This document shows, piece by piece, positions 55,106 to 64,000 of a stretch of 64,000 nucleotides of DNA. The stretch covers positions 1,240,001 to 1,304,000 of the forward strand of contig JAGTJL010000011.1 in NCBI GenBank assembly GCA_020746875.1, written 5' to 3'. Every line of letters begins with the position of its first letter. The stretch's first letter is position 1. The stretch comes from Rhexocercosporidium sp. MPI-PUGE-AT-0058. Taxonomy: Eukaryota; Ascomycota; Leotiomycetes; Helotiales. Both the position numbers and the translations under genes were made by a program. The notes under the pieces are model-generated. The model ran no database searches, had not been told where the DNA came from, and was given only the letters and a program-made list of their open reading frames with translations.

Positions 55106-57302
55106 GGTGGTAATTGGGATGATATCAACGTAATATGTTGGTCACAATAATGGATGGAAAGGGTGCTACATTCAATGGGGGAGGAAACATATGAAAGAGG
55201 GGAAGAAAGCGATTTGGGTAATAAATACACAAGACAGGCATGGCAGGATTGCGGGGTAAGCGGGATAAGCGACGTTTGTGTCTGTCATTGGCGGAGTTCC
55301 TATGTCAGGTTACTTTGCTGATATAATAGAAGCGATGGTTTCCTTCAGATAGACTCAAACTGCACGATTCGTCCACGTGTTGATGTTAGCTTCTTTCTCC
55401 CGTGAACTCTCGCCATTTCCACTTAGCAAGCAACGCTTTAGCTTTTCATATCCCCCTCTTTGCATTCATCGCAACTGGCCGGCTGTCAAAAAGCGGCTGT
55501 ATCACTAAGCTTTCTATGTGCCCTGGTGTAGTTGTCGGTATGCTGCCGTGAGCATCCTCGACTAGGTCGGCGGTTGCAGGTAGACCTGCTGTGGAAGAAG
55601 GAAGAGCATCTCGAAGCTCCGAATCAACTAACTCCATCGGAATACTGGTCAGATAAGATGCAGCTGTGTCCGGGCCTGATAAGAGTCCAGTCCTCTTGAG
55701 ACTTCCTCCGAGACGAGATAGCGTCTGCGAGGTAATCCTCTCTAGCCTGAGCTACTGCGTCGGATGTGGAATGGAAAAGAGAGAAATGTATGTATGTTAT
55801 GAGAACTAAACAAGAAAAGCATGTGTCTTCCACGAATTAACTCCCCAGGGATTCATCTGGAATGTACCTTACGATGTTGTCAGGAAGCGGCGTTCCCCTG
55901 CAGCAGAGAGAAAGGGAGCAGCACCGGGCCTGCTTCGAGACCCGACCGAAAGCAGCAATCGAAAGCGAGTCTTCAAAAGCCCACCAAGAACATCTTGAAC
56001 GACAAGAGTACAAGATTTAAGCATCATAATCAGCAATAAAGTTTTCTCATAATTATGAGGGTATATCTTCGACAATCTTGAGATTTATCTCTCCTGGCTG
56101 TTTCGCGTTGCTCTTCAAACAAACAAAGCCAATCTGACCGACCTCAAAGCTCAGACCTCATCAAGGTCATCACTTGACAACTCTGACAAACATCTATTTC
56201 TTCACAACTGTTCTTTGACCTACAATCCCCTTTGCGATGCAGAAACAAGAGAAGCAGAGTTTAAGCTTATGCGAAGAGAAAAAGTCAATAAATTCTCCTT
56301 GGCCCACTAATTAAACGAAGCATCGCGTGCATCTAGACCCGATACAGCGGTTGCCATGCCGCGATCGTCCACATGAATCTGCAGCCATATGATGGCTTGC
56401 AGGCTTACGTGTAAATATAGCAGAAACCATTTCTATATTCGGAAGGAGAGGAAGTGAGTTGAAGTCTGAGGGCTGTCGGGCTGGACGGTTGAGCAGATGG
56501 GGGTGGGTAGTGAAACAAACAATTACTGTGACGGGACGAGCTGGCTGGCTGGCTGGATCAAAGGAAAAGGGATAAGGGATGAGAGATAGTAGAGGTAGAG
56601 GGATGATGTTCGCCTTGAGACTAATAGATGAGGATATACTTGGAGAATGGACTCAATCAGGTTGTGGCAGGTCTAATAAATGAGCAGTAAGATTGCCTCT
56701 CCAATCAAGTCTGCTACTTGTACTAGATTTATTGATTTATTTATTTATTTCATTGAGCAAGGTGAGTGAGACGCAATAGAAATACTAGAAAGCACAATCT
56801 CGCCTCGGCTCCGCTTGGCTCGGCTTGGCAATCGCCGACACGGGCACGGGCCACCCCGAATCTCTTCTCCGCCCAGACTCCAGATCAGATGCCGACGACC
56901 TGACTTGACATGACTTGACGTGACCAGCAAAACCACCTCGAACCACGATCCTAACCATCACCATCAATTCGCTCCTTAATACGTGTGGCGTCGTTCTCTT
57001 CAGTTCGGCTCAGTTCAATCAGTTCGAATCAATTCTCTAAAAGAGACCTCCCTCACCTTCCTCGCATTCCCTTCGGATTCATCTCACTCACTCCGTCCTA
57101 GCGACTGCAAGACGTCAGCGTAGTCGTCTGCAACCAGAACCAGCCCAGCCACACTCCATACCAAGCTTGTGCCGCCCAACGCATAACCTCCTTTCAGCTG
57201 AACCTATTCGAGTACCCTCAACACCAATACCCTCACAACCTCCGACAAACCCAAATACATTTCTTTCGAATACACAGCGACCATAGAGAGTAGACAGACA
57301 AG
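55106..57302. other. 2.2-kb intergenic region between the zinc-finger and Rho3 genes
   Basis: Short frames on both strands without family text. Simple repeats at about 56538-56556 (GGCT units) and 56728-56750 (ATTT units). The 300 bases before Rho3 are pyrimidine-rich, typical of a promoter and 5'-UTR. No gene is supported. Confidence 0.5.
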
Positions 57303-58164
57303 ATGCCGTGCGGACTCGGAGGAAACAAGACTACCCAGCGGAAACTGGTGTTATTGTACGTTTGGCCCCTGGCGGAGAGAAGGAGAGAAAGAGACATTGA
57401 TGCGCCACTTTTGAGGAGTCGTGGATAGCTGGAGAGAGGACAATTTAGCAGGAGGAGAGCTGACAATTTACACAGAGGCGATGGCGCGTGCGGCAAGACC
57501 TCGTTGCTGAATGTGTTCACAAGAGGGTACAGTCCATCTAATCCATTGGAAATTATACCGTGGGATTAACAATGTCCCAGGTACTTCCCAACAGTCTACG
57601 AGCCCACAGTCTTCGAAAACTACGTCCATGGTGAGTACCCCTTCGCCGATCTGTCTTAATTCATTCCTGGTGGGCAAGTCTAACCCAGCAATAGACATCT
57701 TCGTAGACAATGTCCACATCGAACTCTCTCTCTGGGACACAGCAGGCCAAGAAGAATTCGACCGTCTCCGATCCCTCTCCTACGACGACACCCACGCAAT
57801 CATGCTCTGCTTCTCTGTCGACAGCAAGGACTCCCTCGAGAACGTTGAGTCGAAATGGGTTGGCGAAATCGCCGAGAACTGCCAAGGCGTGAAGCTCGTC
57901 CTTGTGGCCCTGAAGTGCGATCTCCGCGAGCAGAATGCCGATGACGAGACACCCGCGGAGGGTGGACAGGTTAGGGAGAAGAAGGACATGATCGATTATA
58001 ACCAGGGGTTGGAGGTTGCCAGGCGGATCAATGCCCTGAGATATCTCGAGTGTTCGGCCATGCGCAATCGCGGTGTCAACGAGGCGTTCACGGAGGCGGC
58101 CAGAGTGGCGTTGAGTGTCAAGCCCAATGGAGGGAAGGACGACTCAAAGTGTAATGTTATGTAA
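57303..58164 (+). CDS. rho3: Rho-family GTPase, Rho3 type, 207 aa, four exons
   Basis: Exons 57303-57355, 57476-57526, 57581-57630 and 57695-58164, all with GT-AG introns of 120, 54 and 64 nt; 624 nt in total. G1 is GDGACGKTS at residues 19-27, the effector loop is YFPTVYEPTVFENYVHD, G3 is DTAGQEEFDRLRSLSY, the G4 region is ALKCDLRE, G5 is ECSAMRNRGVNEAF, and the C-terminus is the CAAX box CNVM (prenylation). The sequence VHIELSLWDTAGQE and the NVFTRG start match fungal Rho3, which directs polarised exocytosis and actin at the hyphal tip. An acidic/basic insert (about 140-160) varies in the family. Intact; a housekeeping gene that marks the stable compartment. Confidence 0.95.
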
Positions 58165-59424
58165 GGGGCAGGTTGAGACGGAGTTGGCGTTGGTGGATTC
58201 AGCGATCGTTTTTTGCTATTGGTGCGAAATTGCGCACTGTATATATTTCATTTGTAATGCGGGTATGGGGTATAATGTGGAATTCCGCAGACATGGCATT
58301 TGGGATGGTTCGGAACGTTGATTCAAGCCTTCGAAACACTTCCTACGATTACCACCCTCGGACCTCATTCCCCCCCATACTTCGGCACTCTTCGAATCTC
58401 GAACTCCCCACGGAAGCTCGAATCGGAATATACCCACTTTCATTCGATTCTCAGCGCGCGCCGATTTCCCTCGTTGCTTTTCTACCTACTTCTACTGTCG
58501 ATCTACAACAATCCGAATCGCAATGCTTTTCCACCTGGCTTCACTTCTGCACATACACTAAAACGACAACCATTGAGGGGATGGCGTCTGGATACAATGT
58601 AATGCAACAAAGCAGTACATTTTGCCTATTTGTTCGATCGTGGCTCGTTATTTGCTTGCTTGGTCACTGTCGACTTCCAAGGGAATGTTAGGGGAAATGG
58701 ACATGGGAGGTTGCCCAGTCAGATGGGAGATGTGTATGGAAAGCAGTACTGTACTTGATTATAATGCACAAAGACATCAATCAAACCTACACGGAGTTGA
58801 CAGAAACCATTTTCGGTTTCTTTCCATCTACAACTGCATCTCGAGAGAGGATGCCAAATTTTCCTTGTCCAAGGGGTGGTGGAAAGACCTCACGAAATCA
58901 GCTTGAAGCCAAGTGCGTTTTCTTTCTGCAACAAGCCGGATGTAACCTAAATAACTTTCCACACTCTTGGATTCCCGGTATGTGATACATCATATTTCAT
59001 GAAGGACAACTTCAGCCTCGGAGGGCAGTGAAAACGCGGGGTAGCACTAAGACCATTTCAAGAGTGTGCGAGTGGAGTGCGGGGGAGCTTTAAAGTACTC
59101 CACCAAAGAAAGCACCCCCCTTTACATTTAAGCTTAAAACCCCCATGTCCCTTGCAGATACCTTCCATCTTCCATCTGGCATTTCATTTCACATTGTAAG
59201 CTCTTCTTACGTTCTAATATCCACCCGGACCTCAACCCCTCTGATTCACCCAGTCTCGGAACATCGAATCAGAATTAAGACATTGAGATACAGCCACACT
59301 TCTCTCTCTCTCTTACTTACTTACCTACCTACCCAAATCAACTCAACCAAACAAACCACATACTCTCAATATTCCAAGAAGAATCAAACAAGCAAATAAG
59401 AAAACATAAACAACAACAATAACA
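58165..59424. other. Rho3 3' flank and epoxide hydrolase promoter
   Basis: Open frames 58173-58691 and 58622-58906 have no family text. TCTCTCTCTC and TTACTTACTTACC repeats at about 59302-59333 and an AACAACAACAATAACA leader directly precede the hydrolase ATG. No other gene is supported. Confidence 0.5.
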
Positions 59425-61506
59425 ATGTCCGGCATCGAAAAATACACCGTCGCCGTCCCCGACGCCAAACTCCAAAAACTCAAGCAGAAACTCGAACTCG
59501 CCGACTTGCCCGAATATGAAATCGAAGGCACAGGCTGGAAATATGGCGTCCCTGCGTACATCTCCCCTCTTCCCTTCCTCCTCTCCTCCATATTTTTACT
59601 TTGAAGGAGAGCGCGCCTAACCACCCAAGTAGATCCGAAACGAAACGCCTCGTCTCGCACTGGCTGACCTCCTACTCCTGGCGCTCTCACGAAGCGGAAC
59701 TCAATAAACTACCGCATTTCAAGACGAAGGTTGCGGTTAATGGGTTTGGAGAGTTGGGGGTGCATTTCTTGCATCAGGAGAGTGCTGGGGGGAGGGAGAG
59801 GGCGGTACCGTTGCTTTTTGTGCATGGGTGGCCTGGGAGCTTTATGGAGGTTACGAGGATGTTGGGGGGTTGGGTGGTGGGTGATTTTCTTCTTCTTCTG
59901 TTGCAATTTGTTTGGGGGGGAGATGTGAAGTTGGTGGGAGAGGAGATGAGGTCGGTGCAGGCTTCATTTTCCCAGTGTGTAGGTTTGAGAGCCTAGGATT
60001 TGGGCTCGTATTGCGTGGGATGAAGATTGAACCAGTGACTGACAGTGATCAGGTGGTGATGGCAAGCCAGCATTCAACGTGGTAGCTCCCAGTCTACCAA
60101 ATTACTGCTTCAGTGACCCTGTCAGAAAGGTATGTCCATCCATATCCATCCTCGTTTCCACCTCCTTTTCCTTTCGCCTTCTGTTAGCAATCCGAGAAAG
60201 GCAGTAGTGCTAACGAAAATCTAGCCTGGCTTCGAGATCAAACAATACGCGGAGACATGCCATAAACTCATGCTCAAGCTTGGGTACAAACAATACGGTA
60301 CTTACATCTTCATTCCCCCCATCCTCGTTCCAAAAGGTGTGCTCTAAGCTGACATCCACCAGTTGTCCAAGGCGGAGATTGGGGTTTCTTGAGTAAGTTA
60401 TCCCCTATCCTCAGTCCATCTTCCTTCATCCAAAGCAAGCCGAGACTAACACAACCCCAGTCGGTAGAGCAATCACCCACCTCTACCCCGAATCCTGCAA
60501 AGCCATGCACACGAACTGGATCTTCGCATCTCCTCCCGCCTGGACAGCCGAGAACCCCGAGCCAGAGTATTCTGATCGGGAGAAACTTGGTCTGGCGCGA
60601 GGACAGGATTGGTGGGCCGGCGATGGGAGGGGTTATTTGGCTATTCAGAGTACGAAGGTATATTGGGTCTCCATCTTTCCTCTCTCTCCCTCAACTTTCC
60701 AAGTTACGAAAAAAGCGTCTTTCCTAACAACGGAACCCCCACACAGCCAGCAACCATAGCAGCCGCACACCGCGACCCTATCGCCCTCCTAACCTGGATC
60801 TACGAGAAACTCGTCGGCTGGTCCGACGACTACCCCTGGACGGACGACGAGGTCTTGACGTGGGTGAGCTTGTATTACTTCAGTGACGCGGGACCCGAGG
60901 CGAGTAGTTATCATTATTATGAGGGCATGCATGGGAGTGTGATTACGGTGCCTGTTGTGCAGTGTGAGTTGTTTCTTCTTCTCCTCCCCCCTCTTTCCTC
61001 GTCTTTCCCTCCATCTCCTCCCTATCTTTCAACCCTCCTGAACCCCCTGAGGGCACGGCCAAATCTAGGAAATTTTAGATGGGTTGTGGACGAATGAGGA
61101 ATATGTACGAATGCTAACAATCACCCCCATATCGTAGCATACATCAACGTCCCCCTCGGCCTAGCCGACTTCCCAGTCGAGATCTACAGCGCGCCAAAAG
61201 CATGGTGGAACACATTAGGTTCGTCTTTCCCATCCCTTCCCATCCCCAACTGCCACCTGTCATCTCCAGCCCCTCCTCTCAACTCAATACTCTCTCTCTC
61301 TCTCTCTCTCTCTCCCATACATCACACTAAACACTAACCTCCACGCTTACTTCAATACAGGACCCATCGTCTTCTCCAAAACTTACAACAAAGGCGGGCA
61401 TTTCGCAGGCTGGGAGCGCCCACAAGATCTGGTTGACGGGTTGTGTGAGATGTTTGGGGAGGGAGGTGGCGCTTATGGTGTTGTGGAGGGGAGGAGTGGG
61501 TATTAA
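59425..61506 (+). CDS. Microsomal-type epoxide hydrolase, 399 aa, nine exons
   Basis: Exons: 59425-59555, 59633-59880, 60053-60129, 60225-60297, 60363-60392, 60461-60657, 60747-60963, 61138-61218 and 61361-61506; they sum to 1200 nt. The 5' site of intron 2 is the least certain. Residues about 1-110 form the epoxide hydrolase N-terminal domain ([44 protein letters not shown]). The alpha/beta-hydrolase core has the oxyanion motif [11 protein letters not shown], the nucleophile Asp in [15 protein letters not shown], cap Tyr residues in SSYHYYEG, and the catalytic His in [11 protein letters not shown]. It opens epoxides to vicinal diols by water addition. The number of introns is unusual but each fits. 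Intron 8 has a (CT)n run. It converges with the flavin monooxygenase, a plausible partner that could make epoxide or hydroxyl groups. Confidence 0.92.
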
Positions 61507-61783
61507 TTCTGTCGGGGAATTGAATAGGGTTCATGGATAGCTTTGGGTTTGGTTATGTTGAGTATTACGCTTGGTTCTATTTTGTATTTTTTTGGTTTTG
61601 CTTCAATCGATTCAGCTTCAATGAAGTCGCAATGTTGTTTTTTTGCTATGCCCATCCGTTCCATTCTCCATCCACACTACAGCAGCGCATCGGAAGCAAA
61701 GGATGCATAATGCAACCCAAAGGGGACATGTTGACTCCTATCGAAATTCCCATGCAGTATCTTTCAGCTCGGATCAAACGTCT

Positions 61784-63249
61784 CTAGATGTGGCCGAGCT
61801 GCTTCACGGCTGGAATAGGCGGGAGCGAGGAGGAAGAGAACGGCAGAATTCCACCAATCATAGCAGCAACAAGCTTAGCAGCCCATCCAACAGCAGAGAA
61901 TGTTCCGTACAACAGGTACATTCCGAGAGCATTGGTCTTCAATTTATCGATCTTACCCTCGTATAAGACCTGCTTCTCCCACTGTTCGATCGATATCTGG
62001 CCACGGAAGACCTTCTCCAGCAACAGAGCTTGCTTCGCACTTGCAGTAGTACTGAGAGCCATGTGTGGGCGGACGAGATTGAGACACTCGCCGGTGATGA
62101 GCATGCGACCTCCCATGGCAATTGCGCGGGGGCAGGCAAGGTCGCTGATGGCGGTGACGAATGGTTGTGTGGTCTTGTCGACAACTTCGGCGAAAGCAGC
62201 GCACATGTCCGAGCTAGCCATCGATTTGTACTTTGCCCAGGCATTGAGGTTCATGCTTCCCGCTGGGAGGGTATTGCGGTGGACGTTGCCGGATGTGTCG
62301 GTCATCATCTCGGTGAAGTCTGGGGAGTTGGCTGCAATGGGATGGTACCAGACCCAGTTGTAGCGGCGGTGACCAACTTCAAGAGATCCATCTGCTCCAG
62401 GGATGATGTACCTAGTTGCTAATTAGTAACCAAGACTGTATATTTTGGTTGCGCGCAGGCATGCATACAGAAGGATATAGTTGTCCTTGAAGCAGAAGTA
62501 CGTAAGCTTCAAGAATGTGTTCTTCGTCTCCTCAGATAAGTCGGCCTCGAGTACAGTTCCTCTGAATGCGACATAACCTGCATAGACACGCTCAACTTCG
62601 GGAAATATCTGGCTGCGCAAGGTCGAATTGGCACCATCAGCAAGAATGACCATATCAGCACCTAAGATGGTGCCGCCTTTACCTGGCTCCTCAACGAAAG
62701 GGACCTTAATAGCCAACCCAGTGTCAGTCATCTGGTCTATACGGCATCCAAGAAGAAGCGTCGCAGTCCCATCCGTCTCTCTCGCAGCAGGTGGATTTGG
62801 ACAGAAACTGCTGGCAAGACCATCGAAGTTGGCACGAAGGCGGTGGTAGATGACACCCCAAGAGGTCATCTTGAGAGGTCTATTTACTTCACGAGTAACA
62901 GCACCAGCCTTGTCCAGAAACTGAAGACCGGAGCTCTTAAGACACCATTCCCCCTCGACATCGTCATGAAGGGCCATAAACTCGTCGAACTCCGGGTGGG
63001 TCGTGATACCAGCGGCGAGATCGGATCGTTCGGATTGGCCACTTTGTTCCATGATGTAAACTGTGTGCCCCAGGCGCTTGAGGACGATGCCAATCATAAG
63101 ACCTGTATTAGAACCACCGACCTGAGGGCTATCAGTATCACAATATCTTTCAATTTGGTCGTTGCCGCAATCGCAATTAGAGTACTTACAATGACGATGA
63201 CCATGGGCCTATCTGGAGTAATGACATTCAGGGGCGTGCTGGGTGCCAT
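61784..63249 (-). CDS. FAD-dependent class A monooxygenase, 446 aa, three exons
   Basis: Minus-strand exons 63249-63190, 63121-62469 and 62411-61784 with GT-AG introns of 68 and 57 nt; 1341 nt. Residues 16-33 give the Rossmann strand and a GxGxxG-like turn (MVIVIVGGSNTGLMIGIVL, with Gly-Gly-Ser-Asn-Thr-Gly). ILADGANSTLRSQIF is the DG motif region of flavoprotein hydroxylases. ITGECLNLVRPHMALSTTAS is the second FAD-ribityl block, with GE in place of the common GD. The C-terminal end carries a weak hydrophobic segment (WAAKLVAAMIGGILPF). Closest in style to the 2,6-dihydroxypyridine 3-monooxygenase-like group, so an aromatic ring hydroxylase is likely; the substrate is unknown. It ends 277 bp from the epoxide hydrolase stop, tail to tail. 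Intact. Confidence 0.87.
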
Positions 63250-64000
63250 GTTTGCGTCGCTCGATCTCTCTCCTGCTCGAGGGAAGTGTTGCGCAGATGA
63301 TGGTGTTGATGTTGAAGCTGCAATTTTCGGGAGGGATAGCAGACAAAGATATTGTTTGTATCGGCGTTTGGTCTCCACTCGAAGGTGAGTGTCTCAGGGC
63401 CCTAAAATCTCACCTTAAGATTATAATTGCGCGGTTCCTTCTAGTCTGATCCACAAGATGAGGTGAGATGAGACGACGACACAAAAAAACAAGATCAGGT
63501 TTAAGGTTGGAGGAAGGAAAGCTTGTGTAACTCACCGTCGTGCTCGTGCTTGGCTGCACTCGCTTAAGGGTCGAGGGTGCAACAACGCGTGACACCAAAA
63601 CACAAACAAACCTCCTCTTGCAACACCGACATGAGCCCGGACGTTGTACATCGACACTCTGTCAAAAAAACCCTTCCCCGGCCACCAGCCTTTTGCATTA
63701 CCTCGAAATCTTCAAATGATAGAAAAAACCCAGCAATTTTTAGACACTCTCCGCCTGGCTTGTGCTTCTTCGTCCCTCACTGTCCTCCTATTGTGCGCCC
63801 CCCTGATCCTTCTTCCTTATGTTGCGTCCCGAGTCTTTGAGTACTCGGTCAACATACATCTATTCCCACGATGGTGGGTAGTACGGCTTCAAATGACAGC
63901 AGCCATAAGAAGCTCATACCCCCCTCTCCACCCCCGCGTTCAGCCATCTTCTCATAGGGCTTGTACCACTTCAATCTGTTTCCTGCATTAAGAAAGTCAT
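63250..64000. other. Upstream region of the monooxygenase and right window edge
   Basis: An open frame from ATG 63716 to 63991 (+) starts MIEKTQQFLDTLRLACASSS and contains one hydrophobic helix (LTVLLLCAPLILLPYVASRV). It could be the first exon of a membrane protein that continues right of the window, but a stop is in frame and no splice site is confirmed. Nothing else is supported. Confidence 0.3.

Noticed and set aside
57511..57740. Open frame spanning Rho3 exons 2-4
   Set aside because: It reads through introns in a frame that joins the true Rho3 frame only in exon 4; the spliced model gives a complete Rho3 protein instead.
61293..61318. (CT)n run near the end of the epoxide hydrolase gene considered as a regulatory repeat
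   Set aside because: It lies inside intron 8 next to a polypyrimidine tract, so it needs no further explanation.
1..64000. CRISPR arrays, rRNA or tRNA genes, telomere repeats
   Set aside because: No regularly spaced repeats, no rRNA-like blocks, no TTAGGG runs, and no convincing tRNA cloverleaf were found by eye; a tRNA could be missed without a covariance-model scan.

Overview
This window is nuclear DNA of a filamentous ascomycete. The evidence is short GT-AG introns (46-172 nt), HET-domain, NLR-type and DUF3433 genes, a Rho3 GTPase, and long stretches changed to extreme AT-richness in the way repeat-induced point mutation (RIP) does. The protein flavour suggests Leotiomycetes (Helotiales-like), but that is inference. 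The window alternates ordinary gene blocks with RIP-degraded repeat islands whose edges are sharp.

Layout. 0-10.3 kb is a degraded island. It holds two dead NLR-type genes: a DUF7708-like/NACHT gene on the minus strand at 45-2415 and an NB-ARC gene on the plus strand at 3.9-5.2 kb. It also holds a possible transposase tail, a TA-flanked MITE sitting inside an older repeat, a dispersed repeat, and a 595-bp palindromic element with an unmutated centre. 11.2-17.4 kb is a small gene block: a two-exon membrane protein, a coiled-coil orphan, the most notable gene of the window (a 430-aa protein of four tandem SUMO domains, each ending in Gly-Gly), and a small Cys-rich protein. 18-35.3 kb is a nest of retroelements: a Ty3/gypsy relic (+), a Ty1/copia relic (+), a complete RIPed chromodomain gypsy element (-) with 255-bp LTRs and a TTTTA target duplication, and copia and piggyBac-like fragments.

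36.2-39.4 kb has a DUF3433 membrane protein diverging from a secreted, probably GPI-anchored protein with two copies of one Cys module. 39.6-52.9 kb is mostly broken genes: an aspartyl protease, a second HET gene, a CCCH zinc-finger/RBR-type gene and an APH-type kinase gene. One intact HET gene lies among them. 53.9-63.3 kb is a conserved block: a C2H2 zinc-finger protein, Rho3, a nine-exon epoxide hydrolase, and a class A flavin monooxygenase that converges on the hydrolase.

Taken together, the left and middle parts look like a fast-evolving compartment where non-self-recognition genes (NACHT, NB-ARC, HET) and transposons accumulate and die, while the right end is stable. The tandem-SUMO gene sits as an island between two RIPed blocks. 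Exon joins given below were chosen by GT-AG sites and phase. For Rho3, the hydrolase, the monooxygenase, the tetra-SUMO gene, the two-exon membrane protein and the two-exon secreted protein, the spliced lengths divide exactly by three and end at a stop.
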